The position numbers were made by a program, and so were the translations under genes. The notes beneath the pieces are model-generated. The model was not told where the DNA came from. It was given only the letters and a program-made list of their open reading frames with translations, and searched no databases. A DNA stretch of 18,774 nt from assembly GCA_016795255.1 (NCBI GenBank), contig JAEUIB010000595.1, positions 1-18,774 on the forward strand, in the 5' to 3' direction. The DNA is from Planctomycetota bacterium. GTDB lineage: Bacteria; Planctomycetota; B15-G4; JADJEK01. This document shows, piece after piece, positions 1 to 7,278 of the stretch (position 1 is the stretch's first letter; the number at the start of each line of letters is the position of its first letter).

Positions 1-1
1 G

Positions 2-694
2 AAGCTGCCCGAGTTCACGTCGTCGCTCGAGCTCGAAGCCGGCGCCGACCTGTTCTCGATCGGCAATCCGTACAACCTCGGACCGGCGGCGACGCTCGGA
101 TACGTCTCCGCGGTCGATCGCGAAGTGAAGATCGGCGAGCACGACTGGAGACACGTGCTCCAGGTGTCGATGCCGGTCAACGAGGGCGATCAGGGCGGGC
201 CGGTCGCCGACGCGGAGGGCCGCGTCGTGGCGATGCTGCTGACGACGATGCGCGAGGATCCGGCGCGAGGCATCCACGGCGCTCCGCAAGGCGTCTCGTT
301 CGCGGTCCCGATGGAGCGCGCGCTGCCGACCGCGCGCGCGATCCGCAAATTGTGGGAGGCGAGCCTCGAAGCCGCGGACGGCGAAGCGGTCGCCGCGGAT
401 CGCCCGTGGCTCGGCGTGCGCGGCTACGACATCGAAGATCCGACGCTGCGCCGGCACCTCCGGCTCGAAGACGGCGTCGGCGTGCTGATCGAGCGCGTGT
501 TCCGCAACTCGCCCGCGGAGACCGGCGGCTTGATGTCCGACGACGTCATCGTCGGCTTCGGCGGCGAACCGGTGCGTGGCTCCGAGGATCTGTCGCGCCG
601 GATCATGAGCGCGAAGCCGCGCTCGATGATCACGCTCGACATCATTCGCGCGGGTGAAGCGAAGTCGATCACGCTGACCGTCGGGTCGTACTGA
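2..694 (+). CDS. HtrA/DegP-like protease-fold protein with PDZ domain, 5' end missing; catalytic Ser replaced
   Basis: The frame is open from base 2, so the gene enters from outside the window; 230 residues are visible. The first part has the trypsin-like HtrA core, including SIGNPYNLG and a TLGYVSAVDR strand, which match the usual IGNP and GxVS elements. A C-terminal PDZ domain runs from about residue 138 (RPWLGVRG) to the stop. Family members are envelope proteases or chaperones that bind misfolded proteins. Where the family has GNSGGP, this protein reads GDQGGP, with codon CAG at 191-193 in place of the nucleophilic serine, so it is probably not an active serine protease. The His and Asp of the triad lie outside the window and cannot be judged. 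A PDZ protein follows after 79 bases on the same strand. HtrA fold: confident. Loss of activity: inference from one motif. Confidence 0.88.
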   Translation, partial: KLPEFTSSLELEAGADLFSIGNPYNLGPAATLGYVSAVDREVKIGEHDWRHVLQVSMPVNEGDQGGPVADAEGRVVAMLLTTMREDPARGIHGAPQGVSFAVPMERALPTARAIRKLWEASLEAADGEAVAADRPWLGVRGYDIEDPTLRRHLRLEDGVGVLIERVFRNSPAETGGLMSDDVIVGFGGEPVRGSEDLSRRIMSAKPRSMITLDIIRAGEAKSITLTVGSY

Positions 695-729
695 CGGATC
701 GACGCCCGAGCGGCGTCCCTTGGCTCCGT

Positions 730-758
730 GCGCGCCGACCCCGGTAGTCCCGGCGCGC
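730..758 (+). other. Intercistronic stem-loop upstream of the PDZ gene
   Basis: A perfect 8-bp inverted repeat (GCGCGCCG at 730-737, CGGCGCGC at 751-758) has a 13-base loop. It sits between the stop of the HtrA-like gene and the AGGAG at 762-766 of the next gene. There is no T tract, so it is not a canonical intrinsic terminator. It could be a partial terminator, an mRNA-stability element or chance in GC-rich DNA. Confidence 0.4.
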
Positions 759-773
759 GACAGGAGACCGACC

Positions 774-1847
774 ATGCACGCAGAAACCCAGTTGGCACGA
801 CCCTTTGCGTTGATCGCGGCCATGATCTCCGGCTCGATGCTCGCGCCGGCGCAGGACACGAAGGCGACGCCTCAGGACCCGCCCGCGGCCGCCGCGCCGG
901 CGTCTCCGACTCGACCCGCATCGCCGACGCCGACCGATCCTCCGGCATCGGCTCCCACGGCGCCCGGCGACGATGCCGCTCCGGAAGACGCCGATCCGGA
1001 GCTGTTGCGCGATGCCCTCGACGACTTCTGGGGTGACGCGCCGACGGACGAATCTGGCGAGCCCGACACACGAGCGATCGACGGCTTCGAGATGTTCCCG
1101 GGCTTCCGTCCGTTCTCGCTCCGATTCGATCCTCGCGCGTTCGCCGGCGGCTCCGGCGGTTCGATGACGATGCAGTCGACGACGATCGAGAACGGCGTCG
1201 AGAAGCGCATCCACGTCGAGGTCGATGCCGACGGCAAGGCGCGCGCGACGATCACCGCCACCGAGAAGAACGGCGACAAGTCCGAGCGGAAGTTCGAAGC
1301 CGACAGCGTCGATGCGCTGCGGACGCAGGCGCCGGAATTGGAGTCGATGCTCGCCGGGTCGACGGGCCAGCTCGCGGCGCCGCAACTGGAGCGTCTCCAC
1401 GAACTGTTCGGAGCCTGGCCGTTCCAGGATCCGCGAGCGAACGCGGCGCCGCGAGCGCATGCGGCCCCGAAGGGACTGCAGCGGCTGCCGCGGCGCTTCG
1501 TGGCGCCGTCGCAGCCGGGGCCCGGATCGGAGTCGCAGGGACCGCGTCTCGGCGTCCAGATCCGCGCCATCGCTGCGGACGACCCGTTGCGCGCGCACCT
1601 GCGGCTCGAGCAGAACGTCGGGCTGTTGGTCGAGTCGGTGGTCCCGGGTTCGCTCGCGGATCGACTTCGGATCGAGCGGTTCGACGTGATCACGAAGATC
1701 GACGAACTGCCGATCGGCGACGCCGCCGACGTCCTGAACGCGCTGAAGGACGCCGAGGACGGTCTCGTCGAGGTCCACGTGCTGCGGGGCGGCAAGCCGC
1801 TGCTGCTGACTGCGCAGACCGAGGTCGAGCCGACGTCGGACGTGTGA
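774..1847 (+). CDS. Secreted PDZ-domain protein
   Basis: The start at 774 was chosen because AGGAG (762-766) lies 7 bases upstream and a signal peptide follows directly (residues 1-27, ending near LAPAQ); an in-frame ATG-less extension to 720 has no such support. The 357-residue product has an Ala/Pro-rich linker (about 28-70), an acidic stretch, a beta-rich middle region (about 130-190, with TTIENGVEKRIHVEVDADG) and a C-terminal PDZ domain (about 256-347). No protease domain is visible. The PDZ segment HLRLEQNVGLLVE closely resembles HLRLEDGVGVLIE in the preceding HtrA-like protein, so the two probably share ancestry and perhaps ligands. The likely location is the periplasm. A role as a protein-binding partner of the upstream gene is inferred from position and similarity. 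Confidence 0.82.
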   Translation: MHAETQLARPFALIAAMISGSMLAPAQDTKATPQDPPAAAAPASPTRPASPTPTDPPASAPTAPGDDAAPEDADPELLRDALDDFWGDAPTDESGEPDTRAIDGFEMFPGFRPFSLRFDPRAFAGGSGGSMTMQSTTIENGVEKRIHVEVDADGKARATITATEKNGDKSERKFEADSVDALRTQAPELESMLAGSTGQLAAPQLERLHELFGAWPFQDPRANAAPRAHAAPKGLQRLPRRFVAPSQPGPGSESQGPRLGVQIRAIAADDPLRAHLRLEQNVGLLVESVVPGSLADRLRIERFDVITKIDELPIGDAADVLNALKDAEDGLVEVHVLRGGKPLLLTAQTEVEPTSDV

Positions 1848-1909
1848 GGCGGGCCAAAACGGCGCGTCTCGCCCGGCTCGTTCTCGCTCGCCTCGGTTCG
1901 GCGAACGGC

Positions 1910-1918
1910 TGCTAGACT
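1910..1918 (+). promoter_or_regulatory. Candidate extended -10 element for the TPR gene
   Basis: TGC followed by TAGACT fits an extended -10 (TGn-TATAAT like). It ends only 10 bases before the ATG at 1929, which has no recognisable Shine-Dalgarno. No good -35 is visible. If used, transcription would begin within a few bases of the start codon, giving a nearly leaderless message. Confidence 0.35.
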
Positions 1919-1928
1919 CCGCGGCGCC

Positions 1929-2246
1929 ATGAACGACAGCAAGGTCGACAAGTGGAAGCAGGCGTGCGAGCAGCGTCCGAACGACGAGCTCGCACGCTTC
2001 ACGCTGGCGAAGGCGCTCTACGAAGCCGAGCGCTTCGAGGAAGCCGTCCCCGAGTTCCAGCGCGCCATCGACGCCAAGCCCGACTGGCTGATGGCCCACG
2101 TCTTCCTCGCGAAGTCGCTCGTGGAGCTCGGACAGGGCGCGCCCGCCGTCGTGGTGCTGAAGAAGGCGCGTGAACTCGCGCTGGAACAGGACCACTCCGA
2201 GCCGCTCGCCGAGATCGACGACTTGCTCGAGGAGCTCGGCCCATGA
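1929..2246 (+). CDS. Small TPR-repeat protein
   Basis: The 105-residue protein has no signal peptide and is probably cytoplasmic. Two helix-turn-helix TPR units can be seen. One is around residues 18-52, with the A.LAKALYEAERFEEAVPEFQRAIDAKP pattern (Gly/Ala spacing and closing Pro). The other is around 53-88, from WLMAHVFLAKSLVELGQ onward. TPRs mediate protein-protein contacts; no enzymatic motif is present and the partner is unknown. The stop TGA overlaps the ATG of the next gene (ATGA at 2243-2246), implying translational coupling with the exported SRPBCC protein. The start lacks an evident ribosome binding site and has a -10-like element just upstream, so it may be translated from a near-leaderless mRNA. 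Confidence 0.85.
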   Translation: MNDSKVDKWKQACEQRPNDELARFTLAKALYEAERFEEAVPEFQRAIDAKPDWLMAHVFLAKSLVELGQGAPAVVVLKKARELALEQDHSEPLAEIDDLLEELGP

Positions 2247-2818
2247 CGATGCGTGCGCTCGCGCTGGTCGCGGCGATGGCTTGCGGATTCACGGCCTGCT
2301 TCTCGCGCACGCGCGCCGAGGACCCGCTGCCCGGCCCGCGGCAGGACGCGGCCGTCGTCGCCGACGCCGACACGTCGAAGCGGCGCGTGGTCGCGAGCGC
2401 GTTCGTGCCGGTGCCGCCGTGGGAAGCCTGGGATTGGATCGCGTCGTCGGATCGGCTCGAGCAATGGCTCGCGCAGGAGGTCGCGCTCGACGTGATCGTC
2501 GGCGGGCCGGTGCGCCTGACGACCGACGGCGTCGTCACCGAAGGCTCGGTCTCCGCGGTCGACGAACCGACGTCGATGGCGTGGTCGATGGCCGCGAGCG
2601 ACGGCGCCGCCCGCGTCGTGACGTTCCGCGTCAGCGGAGAAGTCGGCGGCTCGCGCATCCACGTCGACGAAGGGCCGTTCTCCGCCGACCGCAGCGGCGA
2701 GGTCACCGCGGTGTCGCATCGCAAGCGATGGGGCGAGGCGCTCGGCGTGCTGCGCGCCGCCGTCGAACGACGTCTGCCGACGGAACCTCAGGACTCGCCG
2801 TTCGTCGCATCGCCGTGA
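2243..2818 (+). CDS. Exported SRPBCC (START/AHSA1-like) domain protein, possible lipoprotein
   Basis: The 191-residue product starts at 2243 with GAGGAG 8 bases upstream inside the TPR gene; a second in-frame ATG lies at 2249. The N-terminus (residues 1-20) is hydrophobic and ends in FTAC, a weak lipobox with Cys19, so it may be lipid-anchored or simply secreted. Residues about 46-178 fit the SRPBCC/START-like fold. VPVPPWEAWDWIASSDRLEQWL is the typical opening strand-helix segment where most members read 'AP.EVWDALTDPE.L..W', and W164 plus a long C-terminal helix (about 162-177) close the domain. Family members bind hydrophobic ligands or act as chaperone activators, mostly in the cytoplasm, so an exported copy is less usual. 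It ends 34 bases from the convergent beta-helix gene. The ligand is unknown. Confidence 0.72.
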   Translation: MTMRALALVAAMACGFTACFSRTRAEDPLPGPRQDAAVVADADTSKRRVVASAFVPVPPWEAWDWIASSDRLEQWLAQEVALDVIVGGPVRLTTDGVVTEGSVSAVDEPTSMAWSMAASDGAARVVTFRVSGEVGGSRIHVDEGPFSADRSGEVTAVSHRKRWGEALGVLRAAVERRLPTEPQDSPFVASP

Positions 2819-2852
2819 TCGCGACGCGATCCGTCGGACGACCGAACCGCGT

Positions 2853-4136
2853 TCAGAGCGCGGAATCGAGAATCGTCACGACGGTGGGCGAGCCGAGACG
2901 GCACTCGCCCGACCCGGAACACGTTGCCGCCTGAACATGGCCAGAGACGGCCGACAGCGCGGGTACGGACAGTTGCAACGGAACGCTGAGTGACAGTGTC
3001 CCGCTCGCGGGAATCGCGCCGAGCGCGACCACGACGAGCGGCGTCGCGCTTTCGTAGAGCACGCTGGACAGCGCGGGAACGAAGGTGGCATCCGGTCCCA
3101 CGCCGATCAGTGCGAACACGAACTCGCCGGGGACGCCGATGACGAGGAGGGATGCCGTGCCGAGCTCGTCCACGGTCGCGTCCGCGATCGCGGAGTTCGA
3201 CGCGCCGGTCAGGACGACGACCTGAGCCGTCCCGGGCGCCGCCGTCACGACGATGGGCTTCGGGGGATCGAGCGGTTCGCAGAATCCGTGGACGAGTCCC
3301 GGCGCGCCGCTCTCGATCGTGCACGCGAGCGAGCGGACGAGCCCTCCCGGCGCAGCGATCACGATGCCCGCGCCACTCTGGCCCGGAGGATCGCACGGGT
3401 CGACGAGCATGTCACCGCTGCCGTTTCCGCCCTGCCCGCCTCGGAGGATCGAGCCGCCGAGGAAGAGGTCGCCGCCGGCGACGCGGAGGGCCTCGGCGCC
3501 CGCCGTGGCGACCGGCAGGATCGACGTGGAGAACATCTGCGAGTCCGCGCCGTCGCCTCCGATCAGCGTGGACGATTCGATGCGGACGGTCGAATCGGAG
3601 ACGACGAGCGCGGGGCACGCCGCATCCAGTGCGTCGGGACTGGCCCGACCGGTCGACGTGCAGCGCGCGAACGTGACCGACGTGCACGCGTCCACGAGCA
3701 CCGTGGGCTTGGGTTGCGTAACGATCGCGATGGCATCGTTCGGTGCGAACGAACAATCCTCGACGCGGATGCGACCCAGGTTCGTGGTCAGCTCGAGTCG
3801 CGTTCCGGGACTGACGAGCGGCGGTCCGAACGCGAGGCCGCGACAGACGACGGCCGAATTCGCCGGCAACCCGCGGATCGCGCAATCGCCGACCACGTGG
3901 ACGGTCGCGGCTGCGTCGGCAACGATGGACAGCGACTTGCCGGCGACGACGAAGGCCGCATACGTGCCCGCGCGAACGAGCACCAGGTCGCCCGGCGCGG
4001 CTGCGGTCACGGCCGCCTGGATCTCGAGGTACGCGCCGGAGGCCCCGGCGGAATCGACGACGAGAACACCCGCAAAAGCGCTCGGGGCCAGGCACGCGAC
4101 CCACACGGCAAACGCGGCGCGACGCATCGTGTTCAT
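2853..4136 (-). CDS. Secreted right-handed beta-helix repeat protein
   Basis: The 427-residue protein has a clear signal peptide (residues 1-22, cleavage after AFA). The mature N-terminus has the parallel beta-helix opening common to pectin-lyase-like proteins: a YLEIQAAVTAAAPGDLVLVRAGTY segment (predicted period: index set, 'gD.i.v..GtY'), then repeated short strands to about residue 290. A separate beta-rich C-terminal module covers about 295-427. Catalytic pectinase residues were not recognised, so a carbohydrate-degrading role should not be assumed; surface or structural functions are equally possible. Large families of such proteins are typical of planctomycete genomes (recalled, not searched). 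The start at 4136 follows GAGGGGA with good spacing; ATG at 4127 is an alternative. A promoter-like pair lies upstream, so it is probably transcribed independently of rlmN. Confidence 0.78.
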   Translation of the reverse strand: MNTMRRAAFAVWVACLAPSAFAGVLVVDSAGASGAYLEIQAAVTAAAPGDLVLVRAGTYAAFVVAGKSLSIVADAAATVHVVGDCAIRGLPANSAVVCRGLAFGPPLVSPGTRLELTTNLGRIRVEDCSFAPNDAIAIVTQPKPTVLVDACTSVTFARCTSTGRASPDALDAACPALVVSDSTVRIESSTLIGGDGADSQMFSTSILPVATAGAEALRVAGGDLFLGGSILRGGQGGNGSGDMLVDPCDPPGQSGAGIVIAAPGGLVRSLACTIESGAPGLVHGFCEPLDPPKPIVVTAAPGTAQVVVLTGASNSAIADATVDELGTASLLVIGVPGEFVFALIGVGPDATFVPALSSVLYESATPLVVVALGAIPASGTLSLSVPLQLSVPALSAVSGHVQAATCSGSGECRLGSPTVVTILDSAL

Positions 4137-4164
4137 GGTGATTCCCCTCGGTTCCGATCACGCG

Positions 4165-4194
4165 ACGATAGGCGCATCGGCGGACGGGGCTCAA
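4165..4194 (-). promoter_or_regulatory. Candidate sigma-70-type promoter for the beta-helix gene
   Basis: On the minus strand TTGAGC (4194-4189) and TATCGT (4170-4165) are separated by 18 bases, each matching the sigma-70 consensus at four of six positions. The -10 box lies 28 bases before the ATG at 4136, leaving room for the visible GAGGGGA ribosome binding site. Confidence 0.4.
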
Positions 4195-4230
4195 GCGCGG
4201 GCTCCGGCGTGCCTGCCGCTTCGCCCGTCG

Positions 4231-5319
4231 TCACTCGCCGCGGTTGCGCAGCGCTTCGCCCGTGGGATAGCGGCGGCGCAGTTGGCCGCACGCGGCGTCG
4301 ATGTCGCGGCCGCGCGGGCGGCGCACCGTGCTTTTGATGCCGCCCTCGTCGAGGATCATCGCGAACGTGTCGACCGCCTCGCGCTCGGGGCGCTGGAACG
4401 GCAGGTCGCCGACCGGGTTCCACGGGATCAAGTTGACCTTGCCGCGCATGCCGCGCAGCAGGCGTACGAGTTCGCGCGCGTGTTCGGGCCGATCGTTGAC
4501 GTCCTTCAGCACGACGTACTCGAACGTGATCTCGCGACCCGTGCGATCGAAGTAGCGCCGCGCTGCCGCGAGCACGTCGGACAGCGGCACGCGATCGAGA
4601 CCGGGGATCAGTCGGCCGCGCAGTTCTTCGTTCGGCGCGTGCAGCGACACCGCGAGGTTCACTTGCTTGCCGAGTTCTTCCATGCGGTCGATCTTGCTCG
4701 GGATGCCGATCGTCGACACCGTGATGCGCCGCGCGCCGAAGCCGAGCCCGTCCTTGTGGTTGATCGTCTCGAGCGCGACCTTCAGGTGCTCGAAGTTGTT
4801 CAGCGGCTCGCCGCCGCCCATGACGACGACGTTCGTCAGTTCCCGCTGCTCGCGCGCCAGCGTTTCGCGCGCCCACAGGAACTGCTCGACCATCTCGCCG
4901 GGCGTCAGGTTGCGGACGACGCCGAGCATGCCCGACGCGCAGAACGCGCAACGCACGCCGCACCCGACCTGCGTCGACATGCAGAGCGTCGTGCGCTCGG
5001 CTTCCGGGATCAGCACGGATTCGATCGTCAGGCCGTCGGCGAGTTCGATCAGCAGCTTCTTCGTGCCGTCGTCCGAATCGCGGACGAGCGCGAGCTTCGT
5101 CGAGCGCAGTCGGTACGACGCCGCGAGCGCCGCGCGGAAGTCTTTCGGCAGGTCCGTCATCGCGTCGACGGTGGTGGCCCCGCGCGCGTAGAGCCAGCGG
5201 CGGACCGACGCCGCGTGGAACGGTCGCGCACCCGGCAACGACGTCAGGACCGAGAAGCCGTCGACGGGCAAATCGGTCAGCGCGGGGAGTGACGGTGGAG
5301 CGGCGGCGGACTCGGTCAT
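4231..5319 (-). CDS. rlmN: 23S rRNA (adenine-2503-C2)-methyltransferase RlmN
   Basis: This radical-SAM enzyme makes m2A2503 in 23S rRNA, and in known members m2A37 in some tRNAs, using a methylated cysteine intermediate. At 362 residues it has normal family length. The radical-SAM cluster motif CGVRCAFC gives Cys120, Cys124 and Cys127. Cys113 in TTLCMSTQVGC and Cys344 in DIDAACGQL correspond to the two catalytic cysteines of the E. coli enzyme. GGGEPLNN (SAM-binding) and the SLHAPNEELR segment are also present. It lies 40 bases downstream of clpX on the same strand and is probably co-transcribed. No strong Shine-Dalgarno precedes the ATG at 5319, so the start is somewhat uncertain. Confidence 0.96.
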   Translation of the reverse strand: MTESAAAPPSLPALTDLPVDGFSVLTSLPGARPFHAASVRRWLYARGATTVDAMTDLPKDFRAALAASYRLRSTKLALVRDSDDGTKKLLIELADGLTIESVLIPEAERTTLCMSTQVGCGVRCAFCASGMLGVVRNLTPGEMVEQFLWARETLAREQRELTNVVVMGGGEPLNNFEHLKVALETINHKDGLGFGARRITVSTIGIPSKIDRMEELGKQVNLAVSLHAPNEELRGRLIPGLDRVPLSDVLAAARRYFDRTGREITFEYVVLKDVNDRPEHARELVRLLRGMRGKVNLIPWNPVGDLPFQRPEREAVDTFAMILDEGGIKSTVRRPRGRDIDAACGQLRRRYPTGEALRNRGE

Positions 5320-5359
5320 CGCGGTCGACGGGGTTTCGCGTGCCGCGGCGAGGCCGCGC

Positions 5360-6658
5360 TCAGGCGCTTTCGCGCTGCGGCTCGGACAACGGGATCTGGA
5401 CGATCGGGGCCGTGCGGTCGACGAACTCGGGCGTCACGACGAACCGGATCGGCGAGCTGCGCTCCGGCAGGCGATACACGACGTCGAGCATCATCTCTTC
5501 GATGATCATGCGCAGCGCGCGGACGCCGGTGCCCTTCTTCAGCGCGAGGTCGGCGATCCGCTCGAGCGCGCCGGGCTGGAACTCCAGCTCGCACTGCTCC
5601 ATCGCGAACATCTTCTGGTACTGGCGGACGATCGAGTTCTTCGGCTCCGTCAGCACGTGGACGAGGTCGGACTGCGTCAGCGGATCGAGCGTGCCGATCA
5701 CCGGGAACCGCCCGATGAACTCCGGGATCATCCCGAACTCGATCAGGTCTTCGGTCTGCACCTGACGCAGCAGGCTGCGCTTGCGCGCCTCTTCGTCGTT
5801 GTCGATGCCGGTGTCGAAGTGGAACCCGATCGTGCCCTTGCCGACGCGGCGCGCGATCGTGTCGGTGATGTTCGAGAACGTGCCGCCGCAGATGAACAGG
5901 ATGTTCGTCGTGTCGACCTGGATGTACGACTGCTCGGGATGCTTGCGGCCGCCTTGGGGCGGGACGTTCGCGATCGTGCCTTCGAGCAGCTTCAGCAGCG
6001 CCTGCTGGACGCCTTCGCCCGACACGTCGCGCGTGATCGAGACGTTGCCGGTCGTGCGCGCGATCTTGTCGATCTCGTCGACGAAGATGATGCCCTGCTG
6101 CGCCTGCTGGATGTCGTAGTTCGCCGACTGCACCAGTTTCAGGATGATGTTCTCGACGTCCTCACCGACGTAGCCGGCCTCGGTCAGCGTCGTCGCGTCC
6201 GCGATGGCGAACGGCACGCGCAGGTAGCGGGCCAGCGTCCGTGCGAGCAGCGTCTTGCCCGACCCCGTCGGGCCGATCAGCATGATGTTCGACTTCTCGA
6301 GCTCGACGTCGTCGTCGGCGCGGCGCGGTGCGCGCAGGCGCTTGTAGTGGTTGTAGACGGCGACCGAGAGCACCTTCTTCGCGTGCTGCTGGCCGACCAC
6401 GTACTCGTCGAGGAAGCGGTTGATCTCGCTCGGCGTCGGCACCTTGCCGCCGACCGGCGTGGCGTGCTCGGCCCGCGTGGGTCCCGAGCGCCGCCCCGTG
6501 TCCTCGAACAGGATCGTGTTGCACAGCTCGACGCACTCGTTGCAGATGAACACGCCCGGCGGACCCGCGATCAGGCTCTGCACCTGACGCTTGGGTTTGT
6601 CGCAGAACGTACAGCGCTCGGAGTCTCGCGAACCGCGCCCGCTCAAGTCACACACCAC
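5360..6658 (-). CDS. clpX: ClpX, ATP-dependent unfoldase subunit of ClpXP
   Basis: ClpX is a cytoplasmic hexameric AAA+ ATPase that recognises tagged proteins, unfolds them and feeds them to ClpP. The 432-residue product has the N-terminal zinc finger (C16, C19, C39, C42), Walker A GPTGSGKT (129-136), pore loop GYVG (162-165), Walker B IIFVDE (190-195), RKH loop (238-240), the IGF ClpP-docking loop (277-279) and Arg in EFIGR (R317). All functional motifs are intact. The open frame begins with two consecutive GTG codons (6658 and 6655) inside the 3' end of clpP, overlapping it by 8-11 bases. The only SD-like bases (AAGG) sit immediately upstream, so TTG at 6646 is also possible. Read-through from clpP and translational coupling are likely. 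Confidence 0.97.
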   Translation of the reverse strand: MVCDLSGRGSRDSERCTFCDKPKRQVQSLIAGPPGVFICNECVELCNTILFEDTGRRSGPTRAEHATPVGGKVPTPSEINRFLDEYVVGQQHAKKVLSVAVYNHYKRLRAPRRADDDVELEKSNIMLIGPTGSGKTLLARTLARYLRVPFAIADATTLTEAGYVGEDVENIILKLVQSANYDIQQAQQGIIFVDEIDKIARTTGNVSITRDVSGEGVQQALLKLLEGTIANVPPQGGRKHPEQSYIQVDTTNILFICGGTFSNITDTIARRVGKGTIGFHFDTGIDNDEEARKRSLLRQVQTEDLIEFGMIPEFIGRFPVIGTLDPLTQSDLVHVLTEPKNSIVRQYQKMFAMEQCELEFQPGALERIADLALKKGTGVRALRMIIEEMMLDVVYRLPERSSPIRFVVTPEFVDRTAPIVQIPLSEPQRESA

Positions 6659-7268
6659 CCTTCAGAGGCTGGACCACTTCGTCGACCAGACCGTAGGCCT
6701 TCGCCTCGTCCGCCGACATGTAGTAATCGCGATCGCAGTCGCGTTCCACAGTCTTGACCGACTGTCCCGTGTGATGGGCCAGGAGCTTGTGCATCTGGGC
6801 CTTCATCTTCAGGATCTCTTTGGCCTGGATCTCGATGTCGGCCGCCGTGCCCTGCGCGCCGCCCCAGGGCTGGTGGATCATGATCCGCGAGTTGGGCAGC
6901 GCGTTGCGCTTGCCCTTCTTGCCGGCCGTCAACAGCATCGCCGCCATCGAGGCCGCCATGCCGATGCAGTACGTCGCGACGTCGCACTGGACGAACTGCA
7001 TCGTGTCGTAGATCGCGAGGCCGGCCGAGATGCTGCCGCCCGGCGAGTTGATGTAGAGGTTGATGTCCTGGTTCTTGTTGTCCTTCTGCAGGAACAACAG
7101 CTGCGCGATGACGGCGTTGGCGACGTTGTCGTCGATCGGCGTGCCGATGAAGATGATCCGGTCCTCGAGCAGGCGGGAGTAGATGTCGTAGGCGCGCTCG
7201 CCCCGACCCGTCTTCTCGATGACGTAGGGAATGGGATAGAAGCTGGAGATCTGTGACTTCGTCGTCAT
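6648..7268 (-). CDS. clpP: ClpP, proteolytic subunit of ClpXP
   Basis: ClpP is a serine peptidase forming the double-heptamer chamber that degrades substrates delivered by ClpX. The 206-residue protein contains the triad Ser107 (CIGMAASMAA), His132 (IMIHQP) and Asp181 (in RDYYMSA), aligned by spacing to Ser97/His122/Asp171 of mature E. coli ClpP. The NSPGGSI motif that shapes the oxyanion region is intact. Two small differences flank the nucleophile: Met104 where many have Gln, and Ala109 where many have Gly. The start at 7268 has AAGGA six bases upstream; that site overlaps the tig stop (TGAAGGA), so translation of tig and clpP is probably coupled. It overlaps the clpX 5' end. Confidence 0.97.
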   Translation of the reverse strand: MTTKSQISSFYPIPYVIEKTGRGERAYDIYSRLLEDRIIFIGTPIDDNVANAVIAQLLFLQKDNKNQDINLYINSPGGSISAGLAIYDTMQFVQCDVATYCIGMAASMAAMLLTAGKKGKRNALPNSRIMIHQPWGGAQGTAADIEIQAKEILKMKAQMHKLLAHHTGQSVKTVERDCDRDYYMSADEAKAYGLVDEVVQPLKGGV

Positions 7269-7278
7269 CGGTCGTCCT

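Noticed and set aside
669..2195. 508-residue minus-strand open frame over the PDZ and TPR genes
   Set aside because: Arg/Leu/Asp-rich shadow with no ribosome site or recognisable motif; the plus-strand genes have signal peptide, PDZ and TPR evidence.
3253..5292. 679-residue plus-strand open frame
   Set aside because: It runs antisense to the beta-helix and rlmN genes, both of which have clear domains, and has low-complexity Arg/Ala composition with no domain.
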